The notes beneath the pieces are model-generated. The model was not told the DNA's origin. It did not search any database and worked only from the letters and a program-made list of their open reading frames with translations. Shown here piece by piece: positions 26,301-39,200 of a stretch of DNA of 64,000 nucleotides (positions are counted from its first letter, which is position 1; every line of letters starts with the position of its first letter). The position numbers and the translations under genes are program-made. Source of the DNA: Babylonia areolata (lineage: Eukaryota; Mollusca; Gastropoda; Neogastropoda; Buccinidae); contig NC_134876.1 in the NCBI RefSeq assembly GCF_041734735.1, forward strand, positions 83,680,174 to 83,744,173, written 5' to 3'.

Positions 26301-29300
26301 TGTTGTCTTTGGTGTTACTGAAAAATCTGGTCATTCCAGCATAGACATTGTAACTCCTTCATGTCAAAAAGAAGAAATACCTTCTCCAGAAGCAAAAACA
26401 AAAGATCAGCTACATACTGGCATAGCCAGTGAAACATCCAAAACAGAAAATGTACTTTTGCCAATCACTGAAGAAGCAAGTCATCCTCAGCTTGGGGCAG
26501 CTGTCTTTTCTTTGAAATCAGTAGAGCTGTCAAGAAAATTCACATCTAAAGATGCAGAGAAAAGTAATGAGGTGTCTTCATCAAGTCATAATGAGGCTGA
26601 GAGCATTGCATTTACAAAAGATACTCATGACTTAACGTTTGAGGGAAGAGAAGCAGTCAGTCTACATGCAGTGTCAAAATGTGATGTTCTTGCGGAAGCC
26701 TCGTCTACCTCCCTTGAGGTAGACAGCAGTTTTGTTCCCCTTGATCAGTGTGAACATTCTGAATATTGTCAAGATGTGGGGGGTACAGAAAAAAATCATA
26801 CACAAGCATATTCTGAACTTGAGTTGAAAGACTATAAGCCAGAGTCATATGAATCAGACCCATCTGTTGAAAAAATGGATGTGGCTGGTGAATGTATGCC
26901 AAAAAGTGATGGAAATGGACAAGAGAGTATTATCTCATCCACCCAAACCTCAACTAGTTTTACAGTCTCTGGTGAAAACTCGCTGAACATTCAGACATCA
27001 CACTCAGAAGTTCAAAGTGGGCTATACTCACCCAGCTCTCTTTCTCCTGCTGCTGACATTGATCTGCTTCAGTCATGTGATAATACAGACAGTAACAAAA
27101 AAGCTCTGTCTGCCAAAGAACTTTATCCAAATTGTGATATGGACATGGACATTGACCATTCAGCTTGGGAGAAAGAAACAACCCCAAAACTCTCAACATT
27201 TACTGATACATCCACTGAATCACAACTTCATGTTTCTTCCACAACCTGCTTAGAGCTAGAGTCAGCTGAAAAGTTTGAGCAGAAAGTATCTGTTTCTGCA
27301 GAATGTAAAGACACTGAGATGTCTGCAGACAGACTTAAAAAAGTCAGTGAACACCAGCCTGAATCAAGCACAGACAACAGGCTTCAAAAAGATCAAGAGA
27401 GTGTAATTGTCACCGCTGATTCCACCACCTTTTCAGGGATCATGAAACCAGCCCCGTCCATAGAGGACAGAAGTGGTGAAGCTGTCAGTGTTGTGAAGAC
27501 AGAAGTACACTCTCATGTAACTCAGACAGCAACCTCTCCACGAGCGAAAACTGGACGCTTTGGGACAGCAAGCTGGAGCAGTGGGATGAAAAGAAGAGAT
27601 CGGGGCATTAGACCTCCCATTGAGACCATTGTGGCTGTACGATCCAAGTCAAGCTTGTCTCAAGTGGGAACAGTCAGTTCTGTCCAGTCCAAACCCAGTA
27701 GTGTATCCACAGAACTGACTTCAAAACCAGGCTCAGTTTTATTAGATATTCCAATTTCTTCCATTCCTGTACCAGGAGAAACACATCCCATGGCAAGAGA
27801 GAGAGGAAAGTCAGAACAAAGTTTGGCTGTTGCAGAAAATTCCAGACCCAATGCAGTGTCCTCAGATTTACAGGGTACAGTCAGTGGTTCCAGCTCTTTG
27901 CCAACTTCAGCAAAGCTTGATAAACCTAGTGCTGAGGCTTCTACAGAGGGCATATCATCATCAAAAGCTGTATCAAAACCCAGTCCAAAAATAGTCGAAG
28001 AACCTTCCAAATTCAGTTCACCATTAGGGGAAGCTACACAAACTCCTGCTTCAGTAACCGCTTCTGGATCATCAGCTTCCACCTCAACAAAGCAGACAGA
28101 GAGTATAACTGTGAAACCTACTATCTCATTCCCATTGCGAAGTCCACTTAGCTCAAAGCCTATGAAGTCCTTTGGCAAAGTAGGCAAGATTCAGATTGTG
28201 CTTGGCAAGAAAGTGGTTCCACTGCAAGAGAGTCCTTTAGCAGCAGCCAATCAGGATGAGGAATCTGTTTCCTGTGCTCCTCTTCTGGAACAGATCTCAG
28301 ACCTGGCTTCAGATACTGGTCAGGACCCAGTTTCAGAAGTGGCCAGAACCCCTGAGTCAGATACTGCTCCAACCCCAGTGCCTCTCCACACTCCAGCGCC
28401 AGTTCCTGTTCCAGTCCTGGATTCAGCTCCAACTCCAGCTCCAGTCCCAGAGGTCACAGTTGGGTTCCCTGTCATGGTATTGACAGGAACACGTAAAGCT
28501 GAGGAGGCAGAACCCAGTGAAATGATTTGGCCTGAGTGCAGAGCTGTTGCTACGAAAGAAGGGGAAGAAGAGAGCAGTGAAGAGGAGGAAACTTCATCAG
28601 AAGACAGAGACTCAGACAGCAGTGAATCAGAGACAGAAACCACCAACAAAACAGATTCAAGGTCCTCTGGAAGGGACAGTCGACGAGACTCAGACAAAAG
28701 AGACTCGAGCAGAAGGCGGGATCAAGATGACCGACGTCGCAGAGATGACAGTTACAGCCGAAGTCATCGGAGTGAGGACAGTGATAGGAGAAAGCATTAT
28801 GAGGATGAAAGACGAAGACGAAGGGAAGATGATGATCGACGGCGAAGAGAGAGAGAAAGGGAACGTGAAAGAGAAAGAGAGCGAGAAGTTGAACGATTAC
28901 TGGAACGAGACAGAAGAGAAAAAGAAAGGGAAAGGGAACGTGAGAGAGAAAGAGAACGAGAAAGAGAAGTTGAGCGATTATTGGAACGAGAAAGGAGAGA
29001 AAGAGAGCGAGATCGTGAACGACATCGGGAAATGGAACGGGAGCGTGAAGACGATCGAAGACGCCGAAGACGCAGCAGCAGAAGTCGCAGTTGTAGCCCT
29101 GATAAAATCAGGGGCAGAGATTGGAGTAGAAGTCCAGAGAGACGTCGTCCGAGAGAAAGGGATCGTGATCGTGATCGTGTAAGAGATCGCAGTCCTGTCT
29201 CTCCTGACCGTGGTGGAGACCGAAACAGAAGGCGATCCTCTGATTATCGAAGAAGCAGAAGTCCAGATCGCTCCAGACACAGAAGCCCAGAAAGACGTAA

Positions 29301-32300
29301 AAGTCCAGACAGGGGTCCTCGAGATGTTAGTCCTGGTTATGGCAGAAACTCTCCATTTGATAAAAATCGCACCACTGAGTCCAGAGGAGACAGAAATCGT
29401 GAGAAGAATAGAGAAGGTTCTCCAGATTGTAGTGGAGAAAGTCCACGTGGCAGAAGTCCAAAGAGGCATACAGATGAAGGTGATCAAAGATCTCGTGACC
29501 ACAGCAGATCCCCGGGTCGCAGCATGGATAGGACAAGGAACCGCAGCCCTACCAGACGGCGAGATGATAGCATTGACAGGTACCGGGATCTCAGCAGAGA
29601 CAAAAGGCAGTATGGACGTGACAAAAGTTTTAGTCCCAGTAAAGAGAGAGGATCTGTCAAGATAAAGGGTGAAGGCTTCCAGGAAACGGGAAAGACTTCA
29701 GAACTGGGATTAGAAGCCACAGATGCCCAGAGCATACCTCCATTGTCAACTGATTTCTTCCGTTCCAACACAAGTGATCATTCAGTCCAGTCACAGCATC
29801 CTCAGAATTCTGGGACTGCCTCCCAGCATGTGCCAACAGCTGGGTCCAGCTTTGGTCACCCCACAGAAGGTTATGCTGATCCACAGAATGTATGGCAAGG
29901 AAGAAACTACACAGCACCACTGGACCCAGCCACTCTGCAGGTGGTTCAGCATCAGTACCAAGCTATGGGGTATCCACCTGACCAGGCTCTGAGTATGGCT
30001 ACACAGTATCTTTCCACTGCAGCAGAGACCCAAGTGCAGCACCCACAGCACCTCCCCCATCACCTTCAGCAGCCACCTCAACAGCTTTCTCATCCTCCCC
30101 CTCTTCATCCTCAACAACAGCTGCCTTTCCATCCCCAGCATGGCCTGCCTCCACCCCATCTGCCTCCTCCTGCATCACACCCACCCATTTCACTACCATC
30201 ACATCCTCCACCACAGCAGCACACACAACCCTTGTTGCCTGACCCAAGTACATTTTCTCAGGATCCAGCAAGACAGATGTTTATGGGAGGGGATCCTTCC
30301 TTTCATGGACATTTCCCACCAGGTCACCTGGAATACATCCGTGGACACCCTCCTCCTGGGAGTTTTTCTCACCCTCCCCCTCATGTACCTTATGGGACAG
30401 AGCCTTACTCAATTGCTGCTCCACCTCCAGCTGAAGCCCAAATCCCCTACGAGAGCTTAGCTGAAATGGAAGCTCACCTACAAGCAGAGTTGCATCCAGA
30501 TCCAAGAGAAGCAGCCCTGTTTGGGGATCTGCCCAGCTCAAGACGACCAAAAACAAGCAAGAAACAGAAAGAGGCAGCCATGCGAAAGGACTCCACTTCA
30601 AAAGAAGAAAATAAAGCAAAGGCCAAGGAGACTGTTTCTGACGAGTTGACCAAGTCTGAGCCAGAATTTGAAACATCTACCAATGCAGAACCCTGTTTTG
30701 AAATGAAGAAAACAACCCCTGAGGAACCTGAAAAAAGTCAGAGCAAGCCAGAAGCGGAAACAAGTCAACCCGAGTCACAGATGGAAGATGTCAGTCTTCA
30801 GAGAGTGGGGGAAGAGATTGTGTCATCTACAAATTCTGCTGAAACACTGTCCGTGAAAGAGGATCAAGCAAGCAGTTCTGAGTTTAGACCTCTCAAAGTA
30901 AAATCCCGCTGGCGACGCAACAGTGAGGCTGAGGCAACTAGCTCAACACCACCTCCTCCTCTTTCTAAACGCCTTTTGCGAGAAAGTCAGGAAGAAGCAG
31001 AAAGGGAAGCTAAAAAGACAAATGAGAAGGAAGAAGCACTAGAAAAACAGGAAGCCGAGTCCCCAGTTGCTCCAGTGAGTAAGCGGCTGAGACTGGAACC
31101 TGAAGCAGAGCCTGAAAGCCAGGAGAAAGCACCAGAGGAAGGTGATGGTTACCCTGTGTTTGAAGTCATCACTGAGAACATCCACCTGACTGAAAGGTAT
31201 GTGGTCAGTGTGTGTTGTCTGAATTGATAATAATAATAATATAAAAGTAATAGTAATAACACTGATGATGATAATGATATTAATAATAACCACCATCATC
31301 ATCATCATTATCATGAAAGCTTATTTGGTGTTTTTCCTCAAATAGAGCTCAAAGTGCTTTGCATATGTGGACAACGCATTGATAAAATAAGACAAATCAG
31401 TTAACACACTCACTGTAAATAGACATCATGACACCGTTTGTCCACCTCACTTGTTGTACACACACACATGTACACACACAGCATTTAGCATTTAAACATT
31501 TATTTGATTGTTCCTGTGAAACGAGATCTTTTTCTGGTCACGGAAGAGCACATTACAGATTCTCAAAATATGCACTCAAGTCATATGTGTTTGTAGTTCT
31601 CTTAAAAATTAAATGCTTTGATTGATACCTTGTTCTTTTGTTCACAGTCATGAATAACGGGTCTTGTAGCCTGTTTGCAAGATGTGACAGTTTTGTTTTC
31701 AGTCTGTTTCGGTGGGCAGGGGTGGGGGATGACAGGGAAGACTCTTTATCCAGGTGTTCTAAACAAGAAGCACTCCATTGTGATTTTCCCATTGTGAACA
31801 GAAATCTACAGAAAAGAAAACATACACTAATATCCATCTTTTGACAGAGCCTTTCTAAGTAATTCTCAACGGCTGTTTGTTCCATTTCAGTCTTTTCAAC
31901 CAGCTCAAACCAAGGATTGAACTTGAAAAGGCGCTGTGAAATGGAATGGCTTGATCTGGATGAAAACTGAACTGAAATAATATGGGTCAAGGCCAAATTT
32001 ATGTAACTCACAGTTGCTACAATGAGTACCCAGGCTCTCCCTGGGTCCTCACTGTTTGACCACAGCCAAAGGGAATTCTAGCAAGTGATGACTATTATGC
32101 CTTCTGACTGGTTATTCACATTGTGCCTTTATGCAGAAATGTCTGTTGGTTTTCTCATTACTTTCCTAACTGTTGTAATGATTGTTCTGTGACAACACTT
32201 TCACCTCTCCCTGTTCCTTCATGTTTTTTGACTGGTGTATGTAAACAAAGTGAGTCTTTGTTGCAGTGTCTGTCTTTGTGAGTGTGTGTGTGAAACTTTA

Positions 32301-33228
32301 AATAGTTTAACGTTTGCATTTTCTCAGCAACCACAAGTGGTACAAAATAACCAAACTTTATTGAATGGTAGATGTGACTATGAGTGAGACCTTTCCAGCC
32401 ATACTCTTCATGATGATGTAGTATAAAGGGTGAGATGTCAAATGTCAAGATCATTATACATTATATGGCAAAACAGAAAAAATATCAATAGAATACATGT
32501 CTTACAAAGTTATATGAAGTGTTTTTTAATTTTTTTTTTTTTATTATATCAGACTTGGTATAGTAAGTAGCCATGGTGAGAGTATGATCCACATCAAAAT
32601 TCAAGTTAGAGATCAAAGGTCAGATTCACAATTGTGTGCAGCAGAAAATGTGCTGTGGCAAGATGATATGTTCTGCGAGTATTGTTTAAAATCAAAACAA
32701 CATTATTCCTGGGTATTGCACATGAGTGTTGCAGACTTTGAAGTCTTGTTTGCTTGTGTCTTTCTTTTTTCTTTTTGTCATCTTTTTAAAAAGCATGTTG
32801 TATTGCTGTTTTGTGCATGTGTCTGTGGAAAGATGGATATCATGTCAGTATTGAACCTTCACGGAGATTTGATTTGCATTGTCTTGTGTTGTGATATATC
32901 AGTTGTGATGTAGGATTTGTGTAGCTACTGTAAGGTGATCTTCAGGATCATATAATGCTATGAGGGTTCATAAAATGGGGATTTCATTTTATGTATTGAA
33001 TATTTTTTCCCCTTAATCTTCTGTTGATATTTGACTGTGTATTCTGATTTGAAAATGCAGTTCGCATGATACATTTTTTCTTCAGAGTCTGAGAAACAGT
33101 CAGGTGAGATTTGCTGTGTAATTTGCTTTGTAATTTGTCCTGTTCAAGAAAATATGCAGTTGTTTGCGTAAATGGAGATAAAAACAGCAGGTTCTTTCAG
33201 ACTTATGCTTCTAGTAACAAATGCATAA

Positions 33229-33266
<38 letters not shown>

Positions 33267-36200
33267 CTTATGTGTCTGTATGCTTTTCTCTGATGTTGAC
33301 TTCTCAGAAAAAAGTCAAAGAGCATGAAAAGGATGATTTGTGACTGTACTACATCAAAGTCTGACCGCGCAAGAGGTATACCAGCGTGTGGTGATGACTG
33401 CCTCAACAGAATGCTCATGATTGAATGGTAAGGAAATTTTGAAAATGTGTCTGCAGATATTTATTTGTATTTATGTAGGAGATGTAGAAGGAAAATAACT
33501 TGCAGAAAAAATGCAAATACAGAAATAGATAACAACACAGTTCAGAAAAAACTAATGGGACGAAACTTGAATGTGACGCAGTGTATTGCTCTCTTGGGGC
33601 TCAAAATAGTATTTCATATTTTCCGGTTACAAGTTGTTCTTTGCAGAAATTTGTAGTATTTATTAACTCAATGTGTTCTTGAACTGACGTGTTGATTTGT
33701 TTAATATTTTTCTTTCTTTTGGAAAACAAAGAGGTGAAGATCTGTGGACTTTGGAAAATACGGAAAGGTGCAGTGGGTGTTCTCCACAAATATACTCTAA
33801 GCTAAAGCAAGCAGCATGGTCTGTCTGCCTCCATCTCATAATTGTCATTGTATTTTCTTTCTTGTTATGAAGGGCTAGAGGCTCATGTTTGAGATCTGAG
33901 TCCAGAAGATGTAGAGAATTCTTAGGAGTATGACAACATTTTGCCATTCATAACTTTGTCGAAGTAGAACATTATATTAAATGATTATTGGGCAGTATTT
34001 TGAAACACAAAGAATGGGAATAAAATTGTGCACCAGATTGTCAACTTCAGTTGTTTCAATTAAAAAAAAAAATCATTTTATATTTGTTTTTAAACATTGC
34101 AGTGGATCCAGATGTCCATGTATGGATTATTGCTCCAACAAGAGATTCCAGAAGGCAAGTTGATATCTTTTACTGTCAGTTCTGATAGATTTGATTTGTA
34201 TACATTGATTCAGAAAAACATTGTGGTGTACTTTTCCTTGTAATTCTTTCACAAATGCAGATTAAAACTAAAAGTTAAGTTGATTTTATCCTAAATTAGT
34301 TCTCAGACTGATCAGTTCACTTTACAAATGTGCTCGTTCAATTGCTTGCTTTCTTTTGAATGAGGTGTTTCAACTTTAAAAGTTTTGGAAAATCTTACTT
34401 CATACAGAATAAAGAATAAAGAAAAATGAGCTGTCTTGCATATATTTATTCATTTTTTGATCACTTGATTACATGCACCTTAGACATTTTTATTTTTGTG
34501 GTATTTATACTAAGGACATGTTTTTAGGATGTGTTCATAATCATTAATAGTGCATATTTATGTTTGAATACATTCAGCTTGTGCAGATATGCATCTGTTA
34601 TACCATCTTTTGTTATCTTGTACATACCACTTCCTAGGAACATACTTGGCTCAGATGGATAGAGAGACATGTACAGTTTGATACAGGTATCTGTTGATAA
34701 GCAGAGAGCTACACAGAGATCTGCATACACAACATGTATGCATACATGCATGTATGTGCACACACACATTCATGGTGTCTTGCATATCATGCACTTAGAT
34801 TTTATGTTCATATCAGTTACATTGCAGCTGACAAGAGTTCTTCCTCATAGTACATCCATACAGAATCAGGTTGTAGATTAACTCACTGTTATGATAAGGC
34901 CTTTACATAATACTTATTGTCTTCTTCACAGAAACAATACGCCAAGACAGAGCCCTTCAACTGTGGACCTGGTAAAGGATGGGGTCTGAGAGCCACTGAG
35001 GATATGCTGAGCTTGTAAGTGCAGTGTCTGTTTGGTCTTTTCTGGCACTGAAAGGATAGGAACAATGATAATGAAGAAAAAAGTGATGACTGAAATGCTA
35101 ATAGTAATGAGAATTTAACTATTCCTGTTAAGATCATGATGATGTTTTTTTCTTTGGAAAATATTTAGTTTATAGATGGCATAAGAAGTTGTTTAACATT
35201 ACATCAGCATTGGGACTTTAGGATGTGAAACAGAAATATTTAGTACAGAAATGGAGATTGGAAGAGATGACCATCATGACTAGTACTTGTATCAGACTGA
35301 TTCCGGTTTGACTGGAGAAAGTGACACTGACAGATATGAACCAGTGGCAGTTTTTATGTGTATGCATTTGCCTGAAGAGAATGTTTATTCATGTCACATT
35401 ATCTTTCTGATATTATTTAAGATTTTGCAGCAGGTTTGAATTTAGATATAATGTTACATTTACTGTGAACTTGGTTACTTGTTCCAGCTGATCAGATGAG
35501 GGTGCTGATTTGAACAGATCCCGCATCACATCATACCGCACCTCTGTTATTACTTTTTTTTCAATAGCTGAAAAGAAATAGACCCAAATCCATATCAGTT
35601 TGAATGGCTAAAAAAAGAGCACAGGCTGAAGTGTTGTCAGCTCTACTGTCTAGAATTACATACATGAAAAGCTGTTAAAGAAGAAGCCAGATAAAGAATT
35701 AAATAACAATTTCAAATCACAGCTTCATGAAAAGATCGTCAGCTGACATATATTTTTGTCAGCCACAGTAGGTGAACCACAGCTGTCCAAATGCCTTGTA
35801 TCAACCATTGATTCAGTACTATGCTAACCTGTGCTTTGTTGATATACACATGTCATACCGCCATGTCATCGCAGTGTGCCACTGATCTGCTTGGCTTGGC
35901 ACTGTCCTTGCTTAGTTTCTGCACACAGATCATCATTTGGAGTCAGTTACAGAACAGTATTCACTACTAAGTAAATTACAAAAGTAATGTTTAATGATGA
36001 TAACATTTATTGCAGAACTGTATTCATAATTGAGTATCTTCCAGCAGCAAAGTTGAACAATGACGACATTTGTGTATGATGGTGCACAGGTACACTTCGT
36101 TGTATTGCTTTGGTGAAAAGCAGTTAGTGTTTGTGATCTCAGGGGCACCTTTGTGATGGAGTACGTTGGGGAGCTGCTGGACTTCAAGGAGTTTGTGCGA

Positions 36201-39200
36201 CGTAGCAGGCAGTATGCCAAACGGGGCATGCATCACCACTACTTTATGGCGCTCAATGCTGATGAGCTGATCGATGCCACCCTGAAGGGCAGCAACTCTC
36301 GATTCCTGAATCACAGCTGCGATCCAAACTGTGAAACTCAGAAGGTAATGGCAAGGCTTCTGTTAGTCTGTAAATGCTGTGCATTATTTCTGATTTAGAA
36401 TTATCTGGATAATTTTTGTTAAATATTATCATAATTCGTATTCGTTGAATATCATTCGATCAACACTAGCTGTATTTTAAGATATTGACCAAACAGTTAT
36501 TTTTGTCAGTAAGGGGCTTAGTATGTGGTGGTGTCCTACTTTTGTTGAATCAGAACAGGCATGCTTAGCAACACCAAACTGATTCAGAGTTTTGTATGCG
36601 CTGAAGGGACTGAATGGATGAAGCAGCCAAACCAGACAGTAGAAAGTTACAGTAGTCAAGGCAAGAGAGAATGAGAGAAACAACAAGTCTAGATGTTGTG
36701 TCAGTGGACAGATGTTTCCGAACAGAACTGATGCGCCGCAATTGACAGTAGCAGGATTGACATGTCTGTCTGATAAATTTTTGTATGGACAATGTATTGT
36801 CAAGGACAACACTGAGGTTCCTGACTGAACTGGAAAGATGGATGGATGTACTGCCAAGTTTGATTGTGTTAGTTGTGATAGAAGACAGTTTTTGTTTAGT
36901 TCCAATGATCATTGCTTCAGTTTTTTCCACATTCAACTGTAACTTATTTAGAGTTATCCAGTTTTGTATGTCCAGGAAGCAGTTGGATGTTTCTTGCAAG
37001 AGCGATGACAATTTCAGGGGTATCACTCTTTTTGAGTTGAGTGTCATCAGCATAAGAATGATGACTGACATTATGGCGGTTGATAATTTCAGCGAGAGGA
37101 GCAGTGTACAGTGTGAAGAGCACTGGGCCTGAACAGATCCCTGTGGGACTCCATGTTCGATTTTAATGGGTTCAGATTGGACACGATCAACAATGACAGA
37201 CTGGAATCGATCAGTGAGATAAGATTTGAACCAGTTTAGAACAGTGCTGTTGATACAAAATGTAAAATGAAGACTGGAAAGAATGATTGAATGGTCTATC
37301 GTGTCAAAGGCGGCTGACAAGTCGAGAAGAGTGAGAAGGGAAATTTTTCCGGAGTCGGATGCTATCAGTAGATTATTCAGGATGTGGAGGAGAGTGGTTG
37401 CGGTGCTGTGGTCAGTGCGATAGGCAGACTGAAATGGGTGGATGAGATTGTTGAAACAAAGGTGGTTGTTGAGAAATGGCATATTGTTACTGAAAAAAAA
37501 AAAAAAATGGCAGTTAAAAATCTGGTTGATTACAAGTCTGACAATCATGTCCATTATATTTCTGTCACTATGCACACTGTCCCACTGCAAATCCTTGATT
37601 TCTCATCTTTGTATAATTTTGTTGATTTTTTGTTTTGATATTTAGTGGACAGTGAATGGTGAACTGCGGGTTGGCTTTTTCACCAAGAAGCCCATAAATA
37701 CTGGCGATGAACTCACCTTTGACTACCAGTTTGAATTTTATGGGTAAGTCAGTTTTGGTTTGGTGATAGTTTAAAGCTATCATTTTGCAGTATGTGATGC
37801 AATACCTGAATGCAAGTTTTCATTGAAAATCATTTGGGATATTGACTTTTATGTTACTCAGATCGATTTGATCTTCAACAGTAATTTGACAGTAGGAAAA
37901 GTCATCTGATGGTTAGAGATTATCCAGTTTTGATTTTGTGATTTGAGGTTGGGGTTATTTTATGAAATTCCTGACATGTATGGTTAAATCAAACATGACA
38001 GATGAATCAGTTGTTACAGTCTCCAGTTTGTGATACAGGAACTGAAGATTACCATTTTGTGGCCAAACTCAGTAGCTGTTAGTTTGATTTAAAGGAATAT
38101 TACTCAGCTACTGGCATTCAATAAAAAAATTTAAAAAATCTTTTCTTTAATCGTAAGAAAGAAACTAAATTTTGTATCTCTCATTTTGAGCCTTGGGAAT
38201 AACATTCAGACACTTTCATATTAATACGTACTTTTAGTACTTTTTCTGACACAAATGTAAAACATTTTTACCATTGTCATTTGGTGAAGATGTAATAATT
38301 TTCTTCAATGCTATTTTAATTTTTCAGAGAGCCCCAGAAATGCTATTGTGGGGCAGACAATTGTCGGGGTTTTATTGGTGGCCAGAAGAACATGCCTGTT
38401 GTAAAGAAGAAGAAAGACAAAACGGTGGAGCGTCGCAAAGTGTTTGAAGATGAAATGGTGAGTACACTTATGTTCAAACTGATCAAAACTGTGGTATTGC
38501 AATCCTCAAGACTTTGTATGTCCATGCTTGTTTGTTGTGAATTTTAAGGTTTGTACTTATTTGGCCTACAGATGTCGAGAAAGTAAGCATGTATAATCAT
38601 TCTGTTTCAAACATTCTGTGTCTGTCTATCTGTGTGTGTCTGTGTGTGTGTGTGTGGGTGACTTATTCCTCTTGATTCTGTGGGGAACATAGGGCCGCAA
38701 CAACACTCCTCCAATGCACCCGGCTCTGGCTGGTCCTCTTCAGTTCGGTCCACGTCATTCCGGCCACCCTTGTCTCTGCCTCAATGCTTCTCCGCCAGGT
38801 CTGCTTCGGACGGCCAACTTTCCTTTTCCCCTGTGGGTTCCAATCAAGAGCCTGTCTTGTGATGTTTGTTGCAGGCTTGCGTAGTGTATGGCCTATCCAT
38901 CCCCATTTCCATTTCTTGATTTACATCTCCAGTGGGGCCTGTTTTGTCATGTTCCAAAGTTCTTCATTGGAGACAACCTCTGGCCATCTGATGTTCAGGA
39001 TGTTTCTTAGACATCTGTTGGTGAATGTCTGAAGCTTGTGGGTGCTGGTCTTTGTCACTCTCCACGTCTCTGAGCCATAGAGTAGAACCGACTTCACGTT
39101 GGTGTTAAAAATCCGGATCTTGTTGCGGATTGAGAGGGCTGTCGATCTCCAGATTGGTCGAAGGGTGTTGAAGGCGTGTCTTGCTTTGTTGATACGGCTC

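Larger units (their letters stand above)
31197..33307 (+). other. SETD2 intron 4
   Basis: 2,111 nt, GT-AG (GTATGT...TTCTCAG). It begins with a triplet-type simple repeat (31224-31316) joined to a GCTTATTT...CTCAAAGTGCTTTGCA segment, and has a (GT)n tract at 33230-33264 close to exon 5. Nothing else recognised. Confidence 0.85.

Noticed and set aside
34155-34160. GT donor at 34159 for exon 6
   Set aside because: It would add four bases and break the frame with exon 7. The GC donor at 34155 keeps the family alignment.
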